A program made the position numbers and the translations under genes. This document shows, in pieces, positions 8,746 through 17,826 of a DNA stretch of 64,000 nt; the first letter of the stretch is position 1, and each line of letters opens with the position of its first letter. Under the pieces are notes generated by a model that was given only the letters and a program-made list of their open reading frames with translations, did no database searches and was not told the origin of the DNA. The stretch is from Anaerolineaceae bacterium (GTDB lineage: Bacteria; Chloroflexota; Anaerolineae; Anaerolineales; UBA11657). The stretch is taken from positions 39,189-103,188 of the forward strand of contig BGOS01000011.1 of NCBI GenBank assembly GCA_003569365.1, written 5' to 3'.

Positions 8746-10647
8746 ATGTCGCTGCTCACATTTAATTCGCTTGGCAAATCCTTTGGCGCTGCCGATATAT
8801 TCGCCGGTTTAAGCGGCGCTGTGCCGGCGGGCGCACGCATTGCGCTGGTAGGAGCCAACGGCAGCGGCAAGACCACTCTGCTGCGCATTCTGGCCGGCGA
8901 AGACAATCCCGATCAGGGGGGCGTGCATCGCGCGCGCGCGGTGCGGCTGGGGTACCTGCCGCAAGTAGTGCCGCAAACTGCAGCAGCGCATAGCTTATGG
9001 GAGGAAATGTGCACTGCATTTTCTGCGCTGCTTGCGCAGCAGGCTGAGCTGCGCAGTTTGGAAGAGGCGATGGCTGCGCCAGCACAGCGGGACAGCGCGC
9101 TGGAACGCTACGGCGTGCTGCAGCATGAGTTTGAGGAAGCCGGCGGCTACACCTACGAGGCGCAAATCCGGCAGACGCTGCAAGGGCTGGGATTTTCTGC
9201 AGCGCACCATGCACTGCCGCTCGCCCAGCTTTCGGGCGGGCAGCGCACGCGCGCACTGATGGGTCGCCTGCTGCTGGAGCGGCCAGACCTGCTGCTGCTG
9301 GACGAGCCCACCAATCATCTGGACATCAGCGGCGTGGAATGGCTGGAGGGTTGGCTGCGCTCCTGGAGCGGTGCGGTGTTGATTGTTTCGCATGACCGCT
9401 ACTTCCTGGACGAAACGGCGCAGCTGATTTGGGAGCTGCAGCCGGCCCGGCTTGAGAGCTACCCCGGCAACTACAGCGCCTACGCCAATCAACGCGCGGA
9501 ACGCCACCTGCGGCAAGAGACCGAGTTTGAAACGCAGCAGGCACAAATTGCGCGCGAGCAGGATTACATCCGGCGCAACATTGCCGGGCAGAACACCAAG
9601 CAGGCACAAGGGCGCCGGCGCCGGCTGGACCGGCTGCTATCCGGCACGCACGAGAATGACCGGCTGGTGGACCGCGTTACAACGCGCAAGCAGCTGCGCA
9701 TCAACTTGGCCGGCACCAAGCGCTCGGGGGACCGGGTGCTGGAGACGACTGACTTGCGCGTGGGCCATGCTGATGACCAGCGCGTGCTGCTGTCCGTGCC
9801 GGACTTGCTGCTGTGGCGCGGCGAAGTGGCAGCGCTCATCGGGCCGAACGGCGTGGGCAAGACCACGCTGCTAAAGATGCTGCTGGGCGAGCTGCCGCCG
9901 TTGGGCGGATCGATCCGGCTGGGGGCCAGCCTGCAAGTGGGATATTTTGCGCAGGCACATGAGGGATTGCGCAATGAGATGAGCGTACTGCAAGAGCTGC
10001 AGGACACAAAATATATGCCAGAGGGGCAGGCGCGCGATTACCTGGCGCAGTTTCTTTTTCCGCGCGACGATGTATACAAGCCGGTGGCAGTGCTGTCCGG
10101 CGGCGAGCGTGGCCGGCTGGCACTTGCCAAGCTGTCATTGCAAGGCGCAAACTTTCTGCTGCTGGATGAACCCACCAACCATCTTGATATTCCGGCGCAG
10201 GAAGTATTGGAAGCCGTGCTTGCCAATTTTGCCGGCACAATCCTGCTTGTGTCGCATGACCGCTATTTGATTGAGAAGCTGGCGACGCAGGTGTGGCTGG
10301 CAGAGAACGGAGTTTTGCAAGTGTTCAATGGGCCGTATCACGAGTTTGCGGCGCTGCGCCGGGCGGGCGCGCTGCCAGCTCCTGTGGCAGCAGTGCCGCG
10401 TGCTGCCCGCACCCCCGCCAAACCGCGCAAACAGCCGGACAAGGCCGCCCGCCAGAAAGCCGAGCAGGTGTCCGGGCTGGAGCAGGCAATTGCGGTGCTC
10501 GAGCAGCATGCGCTGGAATTGGCGGCCGGCTTGGAGCGCGCGGGCGTGGCACAGGATGTGCCCGGCCTGCAGCGTCTGGGCCGCGAGTACGAGCAGTTGC
10601 AGCATGAGCTCTCCAGCAAGCTCGACGAGTGGACGGCGCTGAATTGA
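8746..10647 (+). CDS. ABC-F family ATP-binding protein
   Basis: A soluble protein with two ABC ATPase domains in one chain and no membrane domain, about 633 aa. ABC-F proteins bind the ribosome and act in translation, stress recovery or antibiotic protection. The first domain has GANGSGKTT, LSGGQRTR and LLLDEPTNHLDI. A charged linker of the P-site-tRNA-interaction type follows, then the second domain with GPNGVGKTT, LSGGERGR and LLLDEPTNHLDI. The C-terminus is a basic, coiled-coil-like tail as in Uup/YdiF. The start was set at MSLLTFNSLGKSFG because the promoter and domain boundary both point there. The sub-family, housekeeping or resistance, cannot be assigned from sequence alone. Confidence 0.92.
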   Translation: MSLLTFNSLGKSFGAADIFAGLSGAVPAGARIALVGANGSGKTTLLRILAGEDNPDQGGVHRARAVRLGYLPQVVPQTAAAHSLWEEMCTAFSALLAQQAELRSLEEAMAAPAQRDSALERYGVLQHEFEEAGGYTYEAQIRQTLQGLGFSAAHHALPLAQLSGGQRTRALMGRLLLERPDLLLLDEPTNHLDISGVEWLEGWLRSWSGAVLIVSHDRYFLDETAQLIWELQPARLESYPGNYSAYANQRAERHLRQETEFETQQAQIAREQDYIRRNIAGQNTKQAQGRRRRLDRLLSGTHENDRLVDRVTTRKQLRINLAGTKRSGDRVLETTDLRVGHADDQRVLLSVPDLLLWRGEVAALIGPNGVGKTTLLKMLLGELPPLGGSIRLGASLQVGYFAQAHEGLRNEMSVLQELQDTKYMPEGQARDYLAQFLFPRDDVYKPVAVLSGGERGRLALAKLSLQGANFLLLDEPTNHLDIPAQEVLEAVLANFAGTILLVSHDRYLIEKLATQVWLAENGVLQVFNGPYHEFAALRRAGALPAPVAAVPRAARTPAKPRKQPDKAARQKAEQVSGLEQAIAVLEQHALELAAGLERAGVAQDVPGLQRLGREYEQLQHELSSKLDEWTALN

Positions 10648-10697
10648 AACGCGATTACATTTTAGTACCGCGAGCGTTATTGCTGCCCTGATTTCTG

Positions 10698-12224
10698 ATG
10701 CGCTACCTTTTCAATTTTCTTTCATGGCTCACGCGGCGCTCCAGCCGTGATGTAAAGCAGCGCAGTGCGCCACAGCCGGCGCGCCAAAGCCGCCTGGCTT
10801 CGCCGCAATCGCCGCAGCGGCCCGCGCCTCCGCCGGACCAAAAGCCGTTGTCCGCTTTGGCTGCCGCTGCACTGATCGGTTTTTTTCTGCTTGCAGTTGG
10901 CGCATCAAGCGCCCTGATTTATTCAACGGTGCGGGACTGGGTGGCAACCGGCACGGTGCCCGGCCTGGCAGCGCTGGTGCTCCGCGGTTCATCAGCTGCG
11001 GGTGCGGCTGAGCAGCCGCAGGATGCAAGCGGCGCGGGCAGCGCGGGTGAAACCGGAAAGTATTTGTGGAATAGCAGCGAGCGCGTGACTGTGCTTGTGA
11101 TGGGCATCGATCAGCGTACCGGTGTTGAGCTGGACACTGCATATCGCACGGACACCATGATGCTCGTAACGCTTGATCCGCTGGGCAAGAAGGCTGGCAT
11201 GCTTTCGATCCCGCGCGATTTGTATGTGCAAATCCCCGGCTTTGAGGGGCGTGACCGCATCAACACCGCCAACTTTAAAGGCGACGCGCAAAAACTTCCC
11301 GGCGGCGGTCCGGCGCTTGCAATGAAAACGGTGACCGCAAACCTTGGGATTGCAACAGACTATTACCTGCGCATCAACTTCACTGCATTTGAAACCTTTA
11401 TTGATGAGCTGGGCGGCATTGAGTTGGATGTTCCCCTGCCTTTGGATGACCCCACGTATCCGGATTGCTGCTACGGCTATGATCCGTTCCACATTGCGGC
11501 CGGCCGGCAGCTGCTGGACGGCAAGACCGCCCTGAAGTACGCGCGCACGCGCAAGACAAATGGTGGTGATTTTGATCGTGCTGCCCGCCAGCAGCAGGTA
11601 CTGCTGGCGGTGCGCGACAAACTATTTGACCTGAACTTTATGCCGCAGCTCTTGCTGCGGGCACCCGCGCTTTACAGCATGCTTTCTGGCAGCCTTGATA
11701 CCAATCTCTCGCTTGACCAGCTGGTGGGGCTGGCGCTGCTGGCGCAGAGCATCGAGCGCAAGAACATTCAGTCGGCTGTGATCGGCGGCAAATACATCCT
11801 TAAAGAATTTGTAACCGCGGACGGCAAACAGGTGGTGGCGCTGGATGAGCAGGCCTTCAGTAAGTTGCGCACGGAAATGTTTTACACCCCGGGCCCGGCG
11901 CCTTCCGCCACGCTGGATGTGGAGCGCCAGGCGGCGGAAGAGCATGCCCGAATCGAAGTGCTGAACGGCGCAGCGCAGGCGGGCGTTGCGCAAAAGACGG
12001 CTGATTACCTGATGAAAAATGGCTTCAACGTGGTAAGCGTCGGCAACGCAGACCGTTACAACTACGACACCACCATCATCTACGACTACACGGGTCATTA
12101 CTACACAACCCGCTGGCTTTCGGAGAAATTTAACCTGCGGCCGCAGAGCATTATTGCCTTGCGCGACCCCAACAGCACGGTGGATGTGCGCATGGTGGTG
12201 GGCGGGGACTTTACGCTGCCGTAG
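10698..12224 (+). CDS. LCP (LytR-CpsA-Psr) family protein with LytR_C domain
   Basis: LCP enzymes attach undecaprenyl-linked glycopolymers to peptidoglycan outside the membrane. This 508-aa protein has a basic, Pro/Gln-rich cytoplasmic N-terminus, one membrane segment near residues 52-76, then the LCP domain (VLVMGIDQRTG, YRTDTMMLVTLDP, LSIPRDLYVQIPG, DRINTANFKG and ALKYARTRKTNGGDFDRAARQQ). The conserved Arg and Asp residues of the pyrophosphate-binding site are visible. The C-terminal LytR_C domain begins at RIEVLNGAAQAG near residue 416. A second LCP gene lies at 57643-59139. Spacing to the helicase gene downstream is 34 bases. Confidence 0.92.
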   Translation: MRYLFNFLSWLTRRSSRDVKQRSAPQPARQSRLASPQSPQRPAPPPDQKPLSALAAAALIGFFLLAVGASSALIYSTVRDWVATGTVPGLAALVLRGSSAAGAAEQPQDASGAGSAGETGKYLWNSSERVTVLVMGIDQRTGVELDTAYRTDTMMLVTLDPLGKKAGMLSIPRDLYVQIPGFEGRDRINTANFKGDAQKLPGGGPALAMKTVTANLGIATDYYLRINFTAFETFIDELGGIELDVPLPLDDPTYPDCCYGYDPFHIAAGRQLLDGKTALKYARTRKTNGGDFDRAARQQQVLLAVRDKLFDLNFMPQLLLRAPALYSMLSGSLDTNLSLDQLVGLALLAQSIERKNIQSAVIGGKYILKEFVTADGKQVVALDEQAFSKLRTEMFYTPGPAPSATLDVERQAAEEHARIEVLNGAAQAGVAQKTADYLMKNGFNVVSVGNADRYNYDTTIIYDYTGHYYTTRWLSEKFNLRPQSIIALRDPNSTVDVRMVVGGDFTLP

Positions 12225-12258
12225 CGCAGCGCAGCGTGCACCGCGCTGCCTCTAACGC

Positions 12259-14469
12259 GTGGATACCCTCGAAGGCGTTGTAGAGCGCCTCACATACCGT
12301 AACGCTGAAAACGCCTACACTGTACTGCGTTTGCGCAGCGCGGCTGCGGCGGGCGCAGAAACAGTAACCGTGGTTGGCAATCTGCCGGAGCTGAAGCCGG
12401 GCGCCAACCTGCGCCTCGCGGGAGTCTGGAGCAGCCATCCGGAACATGGCCGGCAGTTCCGGGTGCAGACTTGCGAGGTGCTGCCTCCGGCAACATTGGA
12501 CGGCATCCGGCGCTATCTTGGCTCGGGTTTGGTGAAGGGCATTGGCCCCAAGACTGCCGAGCGCATCGTGCAGCACTTTGGCATGGACACACTACAAGTG
12601 ATTGAGCAGGATGCACAGCGCCTGAGCGAAGTGCCCGGCCTTGGTGCGCAGCGCGCCACCCTGATTGCGGATGCGTGGAACGAGCAGCGCGCGGTAAAGC
12701 ACCTGATGATTTTTTTGCAGGGGCATGGCCTGAGTACAGCGCTGGCGCTGAAGGTGCATCGCCAGTACGGCAACGACGCGCTGCAAGTGGTGCAGCAGGA
12801 TCCGTACCGGCTGGCGCGCGACATTTGGGGCATTGGCTTTAAGACCGCGGACAATCTGGCGCAGGCGCTCGGCTTGCCGTTGGATTCGCCGGCGCGCGTT
12901 GGGGCGGGCATTGCGTTCTGCCTGCATGAGAGCGCCAACAACGGGCATGTGTATTGCCCGGAAAGCGAGCTGGTACTGCAAGCAGTAGAGCTGTTGGGCG
13001 TCAACGCTGCGGTGGTGGCGCCGGTGCTGGCGCGCCTCGCAAACGGCGACCCGCTTTGTGCGGAGCCGCTGCCGGCGGGCGGGCCGCAGCCGGGCAGCGC
13101 CAGCAGCGAGCGCGCCATCTACCTTGCACAGCTGCATCGGGCGGAGGTGGGTGTGGCACAGTGCGTGCAGCGTTTGCTGCAGACGCCTGCGTCCAGCCTG
13201 AATGCCGTGCGCCAGCAGCCGCTGGCCATGCAAAACTTTGCGGTGCAAGCTGGCGTTGAAGTGTCTGCAGAGCAGGCTGCCGCGGTGCAGCATGCGCTGC
13301 ATAACAAAATTTCCATCATCACTGGCGGGCCCGGCACTGGCAAAACCACCTGCCTGCGCGCACTGGTGGCGCTGCTGCTGGCGCGTGGCATGCGCGTGGC
13401 ACTGGCCAGCCCCACGGGCCGCGCCGCCAAGCGCCTGGGCGAGGCCACCGGCCAGCCCGCAAAAACAATTCACCGCCTGTTGGGCTTCCAGCCCGGCGAT
13501 GGCTTTTTGCACAACGAGCACAACCCGCTGGCGCTGGACTTGCTGATTGTGGATGAAGCCAGCATGCTGGACTTGCTGCTGACGCACAGCCTGCTGCGCG
13601 CGCTGCCGCCCGAGAGCCACCTGCTGCTGGTGGGAGATGTGGACCAGCTGCCCGCGGTGGGCGCTGGCGATGTGCTGCGCGATTTAATGCGTGCGGCTGG
13701 CGTGGTGGTTACGCGGCTTGCATTTATTTTCCGGCAGGCGCAGCAATCACTGATTGTCAGCAATGCGCACCGTGTGAACCTGGGCCAGGCACCACTCTAC
13801 AACCAAAGCGGGCAGGACTTTTTTTTGGTGGCTGCCGACGGGCCGCAGGATGCTGCTGATCGCGTGGTGGAGCTGGTGCAGCAGCGCATCCCCAAGAAAT
13901 TTAATTTGAATCCGCTGCTGGATGTGCAGGTGCTGGCGCCCATGCATCGCGGCGAGGCCGGAGTGATCAACCTGAACCAGCGGCTGCAGGCGGCGCTCAA
14001 CCCGCCGGCAGCCGGGCGCGTGGAGCGTGTGATTGGCGGGCGCCTGCTGCGCAGCGGCGACAAGGTGATGCAGACGCGCAACAACTACAACAAGGATGTG
14101 TTCAATGGCGACATGGGGCGCATCACCGCGATAGATTTGGAGAATGCCTGCCTGACGGTGGAGTTTGACGCTGGCGGCGCTGCGGCACGCACCGTGCAAT
14201 ACGAATGGAGCGAGGTGGACGAGCTGCAGCTTGCATATGCGATAACCGTGCACAAGGCGCAGGGCGCGGAGTACCCCGCCACGGTGGTGGTGCTGCTCGC
14301 GCAGCACTACATGCTATTGCAGCGCAACTTGTTGTATACCGCCATCACGCGCGCCAAACAGCTGTGCGTGCTGGTGGGCACGCAGCGCGCAATTCAAATG
14401 GCGGTTAAGAATGACCGGGTTGCGCAGCGCTACAGCGGACTGGCGGCCCGCTTGCAGGCAGCGCCGTGA
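12259..14469 (+). CDS. recD2: RecD2-like ATP-dependent helicase (SF1B)
   Basis: A 736-aa 5'-3' DNA helicase of the RecD2/TraA group, expected to act in DNA repair without RecBC. It has an N-terminal OB-like domain, helix-hairpin-helix motifs (KGIGPKTAERI and VPGLGAQRA), then the helicase core. Walker A GGPGTGKTT begins near residue 356. Walker B is IVDEASMLD, followed by LVGDVDQLPAVGAGDVL, and the C-terminal motif VHKAQGAEYP precedes LLYTAITRAK. The length matches RecD2, which carries an N-terminal extension absent from RecD of RecBCD. The start is GTG 12259, since the homology begins immediately there. Confidence 0.92.
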   Translation: MDTLEGVVERLTYRNAENAYTVLRLRSAAAAGAETVTVVGNLPELKPGANLRLAGVWSSHPEHGRQFRVQTCEVLPPATLDGIRRYLGSGLVKGIGPKTAERIVQHFGMDTLQVIEQDAQRLSEVPGLGAQRATLIADAWNEQRAVKHLMIFLQGHGLSTALALKVHRQYGNDALQVVQQDPYRLARDIWGIGFKTADNLAQALGLPLDSPARVGAGIAFCLHESANNGHVYCPESELVLQAVELLGVNAAVVAPVLARLANGDPLCAEPLPAGGPQPGSASSERAIYLAQLHRAEVGVAQCVQRLLQTPASSLNAVRQQPLAMQNFAVQAGVEVSAEQAAAVQHALHNKISIITGGPGTGKTTCLRALVALLLARGMRVALASPTGRAAKRLGEATGQPAKTIHRLLGFQPGDGFLHNEHNPLALDLLIVDEASMLDLLLTHSLLRALPPESHLLLVGDVDQLPAVGAGDVLRDLMRAAGVVVTRLAFIFRQAQQSLIVSNAHRVNLGQAPLYNQSGQDFFLVAADGPQDAADRVVELVQQRIPKKFNLNPLLDVQVLAPMHRGEAGVINLNQRLQAALNPPAAGRVERVIGGRLLRSGDKVMQTRNNYNKDVFNGDMGRITAIDLENACLTVEFDAGGAAARTVQYEWSEVDELQLAYAITVHKAQGAEYPATVVVLLAQHYMLLQRNLLYTAITRAKQLCVLVGTQRAIQMAVKNDRVAQRYSGLAARLQAAP

Positions 14470-14512
14470 GGCAACGGGCCGGCAGCAGTTGCAGTTTGGC
14501 AGCGCACGCGTT

Positions 14513-14546
14513 GCGCGCCATCCGCGCCGGCGCAGCGCTTATTTTT
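14513..14546 (+). terminator. Possible terminator after the recD2-like gene
   Basis: GCGCC (14515-14519) pairs with GGCGC (14529-14533) around a 9-nt loop, with a bulged extension, followed by TTATTTTT. It overlaps the 3' end of the convergent yacG-like gene. The stem is short, so confidence is low. Confidence 0.35.
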
Positions 14547-14820
14547 CCTGAATCCAGCGCCGGATAATTTCGGCGAGTGCCTCGGGGTTTTGTTCGGCAA
14601 TGCGCTGCATAGCGCGCTTTGGCTGGTTTTCGCGGGGTGCACGGCCTGGCGTTTCGGCAGTGGCGGCCGGACCCGCCGCGCTCCCAAGATTCTTGCAGCG
14701 CTGCGAGCAAAATGGCCGGAAACGAAAATCGGCCATTGGCCGTTTGCAGCGCGTGCAGTTGTATTGCGCCGGGCCGGCAGGCGTGCCGGCGGCCGGCGGC
14801 GCAGCGCCTTTGCTGTTCAT
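14539..14820 (-). CDS. yacG: YacG-like zinc-binding protein (DUF329)
   Basis: A 93-aa protein with four cysteines, C22 and C25 (CTRC) plus C38 and C42 (CSQRC), around the RFRPFCS signature of YacG, the zinc protein that inhibits DNA gyrase in E. coli. The N-terminus is Ala/Pro-rich. The region after the finger is longer and more charged than in E. coli YacG, which has about 65 aa, and ends in an amphipathic helix (ALAEIIRRWIQEK). Function as a gyrase inhibitor is inferred by family only. It is convergent with the recD2-like gene and divergent from the next membrane-protein gene. A TATAAT ends 7 bases before its ATG. Confidence 0.72.
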   Translation of the reverse strand: MNSKGAAPPAAGTPAGPAQYNCTRCKRPMADFRFRPFCSQRCKNLGSAAGPAATAETPGRAPRENQPKRAMQRIAEQNPEALAEIIRRWIQEK

Positions 14821-14827
14821 ACTGTGG

Positions 14828-14833
14828 ATTATA
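14828..14833 (-). promoter_or_regulatory. -10 element of the yacG-like gene, likely leaderless
   Basis: TATAAT on the minus strand (context GTTATAAT) is separated from the ATG at 14820 by 7 bases, which leaves no room for a ribosome binding site. Confidence 0.45.
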
Positions 14834-14910
14834 ACTGGGCTGAGACGGCTGCATCAAGATGTGCGGCCCGTGCCGGGCGTAAAATCTGCGGGTACTTTTA
14901 GGGGGTGACC

Positions 14911-15309
14911 ATGGACTTTTTATTTGTGATCCACAGCCACATGCGCTGGGTGGTTGCGCTGGCGGGCGTGGCGGCGCTGGGGCGCATGGCGGCCGGCTGG
15001 GCCATGCACAGCGCCTTTACGACGCTGGACCGCGTGCTGGCCACCAGCTTTGGCCACATTGTGGCGTTGCAGGTGCTGCTGGGCTATACCTATCTCGTTT
15101 GGAGCGGCGTGCTCGGCGCCGGCTTTCCGCGGGCACGGGTGGAGCATGCATTCACCATGACCATTGCGGCGGTGCTGGCACAACTGCCGTGGGTGTGGAA
15201 GGGTGCCGCTGATAGTACCCGCTTCCGCAATAACACGGTGATGCATGCAATTGTGCTGGCGCTGATATTTGCCGGTGTGGTGCAACTGCGTGGCGGGTGG
15301 GTTTGGTAA
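14911..15309 (+). CDS. Small four-helix membrane protein, cytochrome-b-like family
   Basis: A 132-aa protein with four hydrophobic segments. The pattern HSHMRWVV near the N-terminus, FGHIVALQVLLGY, VEHAFTMTIA and a late NNTVMHAIV repeats the layout of small membrane proteins often annotated as cytochrome b in Bacteroidetes, in which in-membrane histidines could bind heme. Heme binding here is inference. ATG 14911 is preferred because an AGGGGG ribosome binding site at 14900-14905 precedes it by 5 bases; the GTG at 14905 lies within that site. It sits 91 bases upstream of the PucC-family gene on the same strand. Confidence 0.7.
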   Translation: MDFLFVIHSHMRWVVALAGVAALGRMAAGWAMHSAFTTLDRVLATSFGHIVALQVLLGYTYLVWSGVLGAGFPRARVEHAFTMTIAAVLAQLPWVWKGAADSTRFRNNTVMHAIVLALIFAGVVQLRGGWVW

Positions 15310-15372
15310 AACCAGCTTCCGAAAACCGATTAAATAGCGCCATAGACAGCATCTGCGCCAGCCAGTTCTTTT

Positions 15373-15381
15373 TGATAAAAT
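15373..15381 (+). promoter_or_regulatory. Extended -10 promoter of the PucC-family gene
   Basis: TGATAAAAT matches TGnTAnAAT and ends 19 bases before the ATG, leaving space for the GAGAA sequence upstream of the start. No good -35 is visible at 17 bases. Confidence 0.45.
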
Positions 15382-15400
15382 TTTCACAAAGAGAACCAAA

Positions 15401-16723
15401 ATGCCTGCGTTAAAAATTCTGCGCCTTGGTTTGTTTCAGCTGGCAGCGGGCAGCCTCTCGGTGCTGTTCCTGGGTGTGCTCAACCGCGTGATGCGCGTAG
15501 AGCTGGGCCTGAGCCTGTTTGCAGTTACGCTGCTATTGGGCGGCGGGCATTACCTTGGCGCACTGGTTGCAATTCCGTTTGGCTATTTCAGTGATGGCAA
15601 CCGCATCTTTGGATACCGGCGGTCGCTCTATGTGGTGCTTGGTGCGCTTGTGGCGTGTGGCGTGCTGCTTGGTGCGCCCTGGGTGGCGCGCTGGCTGGCA
15701 GCGCATCCCACGCCCTTGAACTACGGGCTCGCGTTCCTTTACTTTTTATGCGAGGGCATTGCCACTTTTGTAGCGGGCACTGCGTACTTGGCGTTGATAG
15801 CTGAACGCAACAGCAGCGCCAGCCGCGGCCAAGCCACCAGCCTGGTGTGGACGATGCTGATGGTTGGCATTATCACAACCGGCATTGGCGCTGGCGCATA
15901 CCTTGGCGAATACAAGTTCGAAAATCTGGTTGAGCTTTTTTCTATTGCAGTTGTTGCGGCACTGGTGCTGACGCTGGTGGCTTTGTGGCGCCAGGAGCCG
16001 CGCGAGACGGGGTCCGTGCTGCGTGCGCGGCGCGGCTTGCGGACTGCTGCCGTGCAGGTATTGCACAGCGGGCACTCGCGGCGCTTTGCGCTTTTCTTGA
16101 TGGTGGGCATGTTTTCATACTTCATGCAGGATGTAATTCTGGAGCCGTTTGGCGGCGAGGTGTTTGGCCTTTCGGCCGCGAGCACAACGCGGTTCAACGC
16201 TTACATGGGCATCGGCCTGATTGCGGGCATGCTGCCCGGCAGCCTGCTGCTCATACCGCGTATTGGCAAAGGCGCTGTGGCGCAGATTGGCTGCGCGATC
16301 CTGGTGCTGGCGTTCGGGCTGCTTGCTGCCAGTGGCTATGCTGCCAGTGCGGCGGTGCTGCCGCTGCTGATAACTTTGCTGGGAGTGGGTGCGGGGTTTT
16401 TTACGGTGGGCAGTGTGGCGCTGATGATGGATATGACGCTCAAAGAGCACACTGGTTTGTTCGTGGGCGTATGGACGCTGGCGCAGGCCGTGGCCAAGGG
16501 ACCGGCGTCGCTTGTGGCGGGAGCGCTGCAGAGTGTGTTTGTGGTGCTGGGTGCGCCCGCCGGCCAGGCCTACGGCGCCGTGTTCGCAATTGAGGCGCTG
16601 GGTATGCTGTGGGCGCTCATGTTGTTGCGGCGGGTGGAGCCGCAGGCGCTGCAGCAGGAGTTTGTTCCGCGCAGCCAGCCGGCTGCGCAGGGCCTCGATC
16701 AAGCCTCGCAAAACCGCGCGTAG
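15401..16723 (+). CDS. PucC/BCD-family major facilitator superfamily transporter
   Basis: A 440-aa, roughly twelve-helix MFS protein of the PucC/LhaA/Bch2 family (Pfam PUCC). Members in phototrophs help assemble light-harvesting complexes or move bacteriochlorophyll. Family signatures include LGLFQLAAGSLSVLFLGVLNR at the start (first 20 residues shown less one), FGYFSDGNRIFGYRR after helix 2, and MQDVILEPFGGEVFGLS at the start of the second half. The C-terminal tail is polar. No other photosynthesis gene is in the window, and family members also occur outside confirmed phototrophs, so the substrate stays open. It has its own promoter and is followed by 234 non-coding bases in which I see no structured element. 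Confidence 0.85.
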   Translation: MPALKILRLGLFQLAAGSLSVLFLGVLNRVMRVELGLSLFAVTLLLGGGHYLGALVAIPFGYFSDGNRIFGYRRSLYVVLGALVACGVLLGAPWVARWLAAHPTPLNYGLAFLYFLCEGIATFVAGTAYLALIAERNSSASRGQATSLVWTMLMVGIITTGIGAGAYLGEYKFENLVELFSIAVVAALVLTLVALWRQEPRETGSVLRARRGLRTAAVQVLHSGHSRRFALFLMVGMFSYFMQDVILEPFGGEVFGLSAASTTRFNAYMGIGLIAGMLPGSLLLIPRIGKGAVAQIGCAILVLAFGLLAASGYAASAAVLPLLITLLGVGAGFFTVGSVALMMDMTLKEHTGLFVGVWTLAQAVAKGPASLVAGALQSVFVVLGAPAGQAYGAVFAIEALGMLWALMLLRRVEPQALQQEFVPRSQPAAQGLDQASQNRA

Positions 16724-16957
16724 CGCTCCTCAACGGCTTTCTGCAACATTGGTTGCGGCTTGCCAAACTCAAAAACAACCTTTCGCTGCACTGCAACGCC
16801 AATGCATAGCAGTAAAATGCTGCCGTGCACGGCGGCGGCTTATTGCGGGTATCGGTGCCGTATCAATTAATATTTGCGCTGCTCTGGCGCAAGCCTCGCG
16901 GTTTGCAATCGATTCAATAGTTATGAATGCACTGCATAGTGCCGATAGAGCTGGCGC

Positions 16958-17677
16958 TTGAGTAAACGCGCAGCGCAGGCTGCAACCACATTGCTGCAGC
17001 TGGAGCAGCAGGTGGTTGCCTGTACGCTCTGCCCGCGGCTGCGTGCCTATTGCAAGCATGTGGGGCGCGTGCGCAAACCCGCATTTGCCAGCGACGAGTA
17101 TTGGGCGCGGCCAGTGCCGGGGTTTGGCGATGCGCAAGCGCACCTGTTGATTGTGGGGCTTGCGCCCGCAGCGCACGGCGCCAACCGTACCGGGCGCATG
17201 TTCACCGGTGACGGCAGCGATGGCGCCGGCGCCGCCGACTTTTTGGCGCGCGCACTGCATGGCTGCGGCTATGCCAGCCAGCCACATTCCCGCCAGCGCG
17301 GCGATGGGTTTGAGCTGCAGGGCGCATATTTGACGGCGATTGCACGCTGCGCCCCGCCGGGCAACAAGCCGCTGCCGCTTGAAGTGCAGCGCTGCGCACT
17401 CTGGCTGCACCGTGAGTTGCAATTGCTAAAAAATGTGCGGGTTGTGCTGGCGCTGGGCGGGCTGGCCTTTGCACAGCTGCTGCGCGTGCTGCCAGAGCAC
17501 GGGGTGCAGCTGCCGCGGGCGCGCTTTGGGCATGGCGTGCAGGTGCAGCCGCTGGGCGCGGGCCCGCTGCTGATTGGCAGCTATCACCCCAGTCGGCAAA
17601 ACACGCAGACTGGCCGGCTCACACCGGACATGCTGGCGGATGTGCTGCGCGCTGCCCGCTTGGCCGCGCGAGCATGA
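16958..17677 (+). CDS. Family 5 uracil-DNA glycosylase (UdgB type)
   Basis: A 239-aa iron-sulfur uracil-DNA glycosylase that removes uracil, and often other deaminated bases, to start base excision repair. The [4Fe-4S] ligands expected for families 4 and 5 are C22 and C25 (CTLC), C131 (ARCAPP) and C146. The active-site segment GLAPAAHGANRTGRMFTGD at residues 67-85 is the family 5 form, lacking the Asp/Glu of other families. The late HPSRQNTQTGRLT is the second signature. The start is TTG 16958, immediately followed by SKRAAQ; no upstream ATG is in frame nearby. Convergent with the aldo/keto reductase gene. Confidence 0.93.
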   Translation: MSKRAAQAATTLLQLEQQVVACTLCPRLRAYCKHVGRVRKPAFASDEYWARPVPGFGDAQAHLLIVGLAPAAHGANRTGRMFTGDGSDGAGAADFLARALHGCGYASQPHSRQRGDGFELQGAYLTAIARCAPPGNKPLPLEVQRCALWLHRELQLLKNVRVVLALGGLAFAQLLRVLPEHGVQLPRARFGHGVQVQPLGAGPLLIGSYHPSRQNTQTGRLTPDMLADVLRAARLAARA

Positions 17678-17826
17678 ACGCTTGCACAGCTGCTGCGAAC
17701 GCCCATTACACTCCCAGAGTTCTTGCGAGCCTGCAGTTAAATGAAATTTGTGAATCTCCCGTTAGCGGCAATCTCAAGGAGAGTTTTGCAGCCTTTAGCT
17801 GCGCAACTGTTTTAGTCGAGAGTCGC

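Noticed and set aside
16724..16957. Search for an RNA gene or riboswitch in the longest gene-free stretch
   Set aside because: I see no tRNA-like fold, strong hairpin or known riboswitch core. The stretch only shows some AT-rich -10-like strings.
17790..17812. Possible terminator between the glycosylase and aldo/keto reductase genes
   Set aside because: The only visible hairpin has a 5-bp stem and is not followed directly by a T run, so support is too weak.
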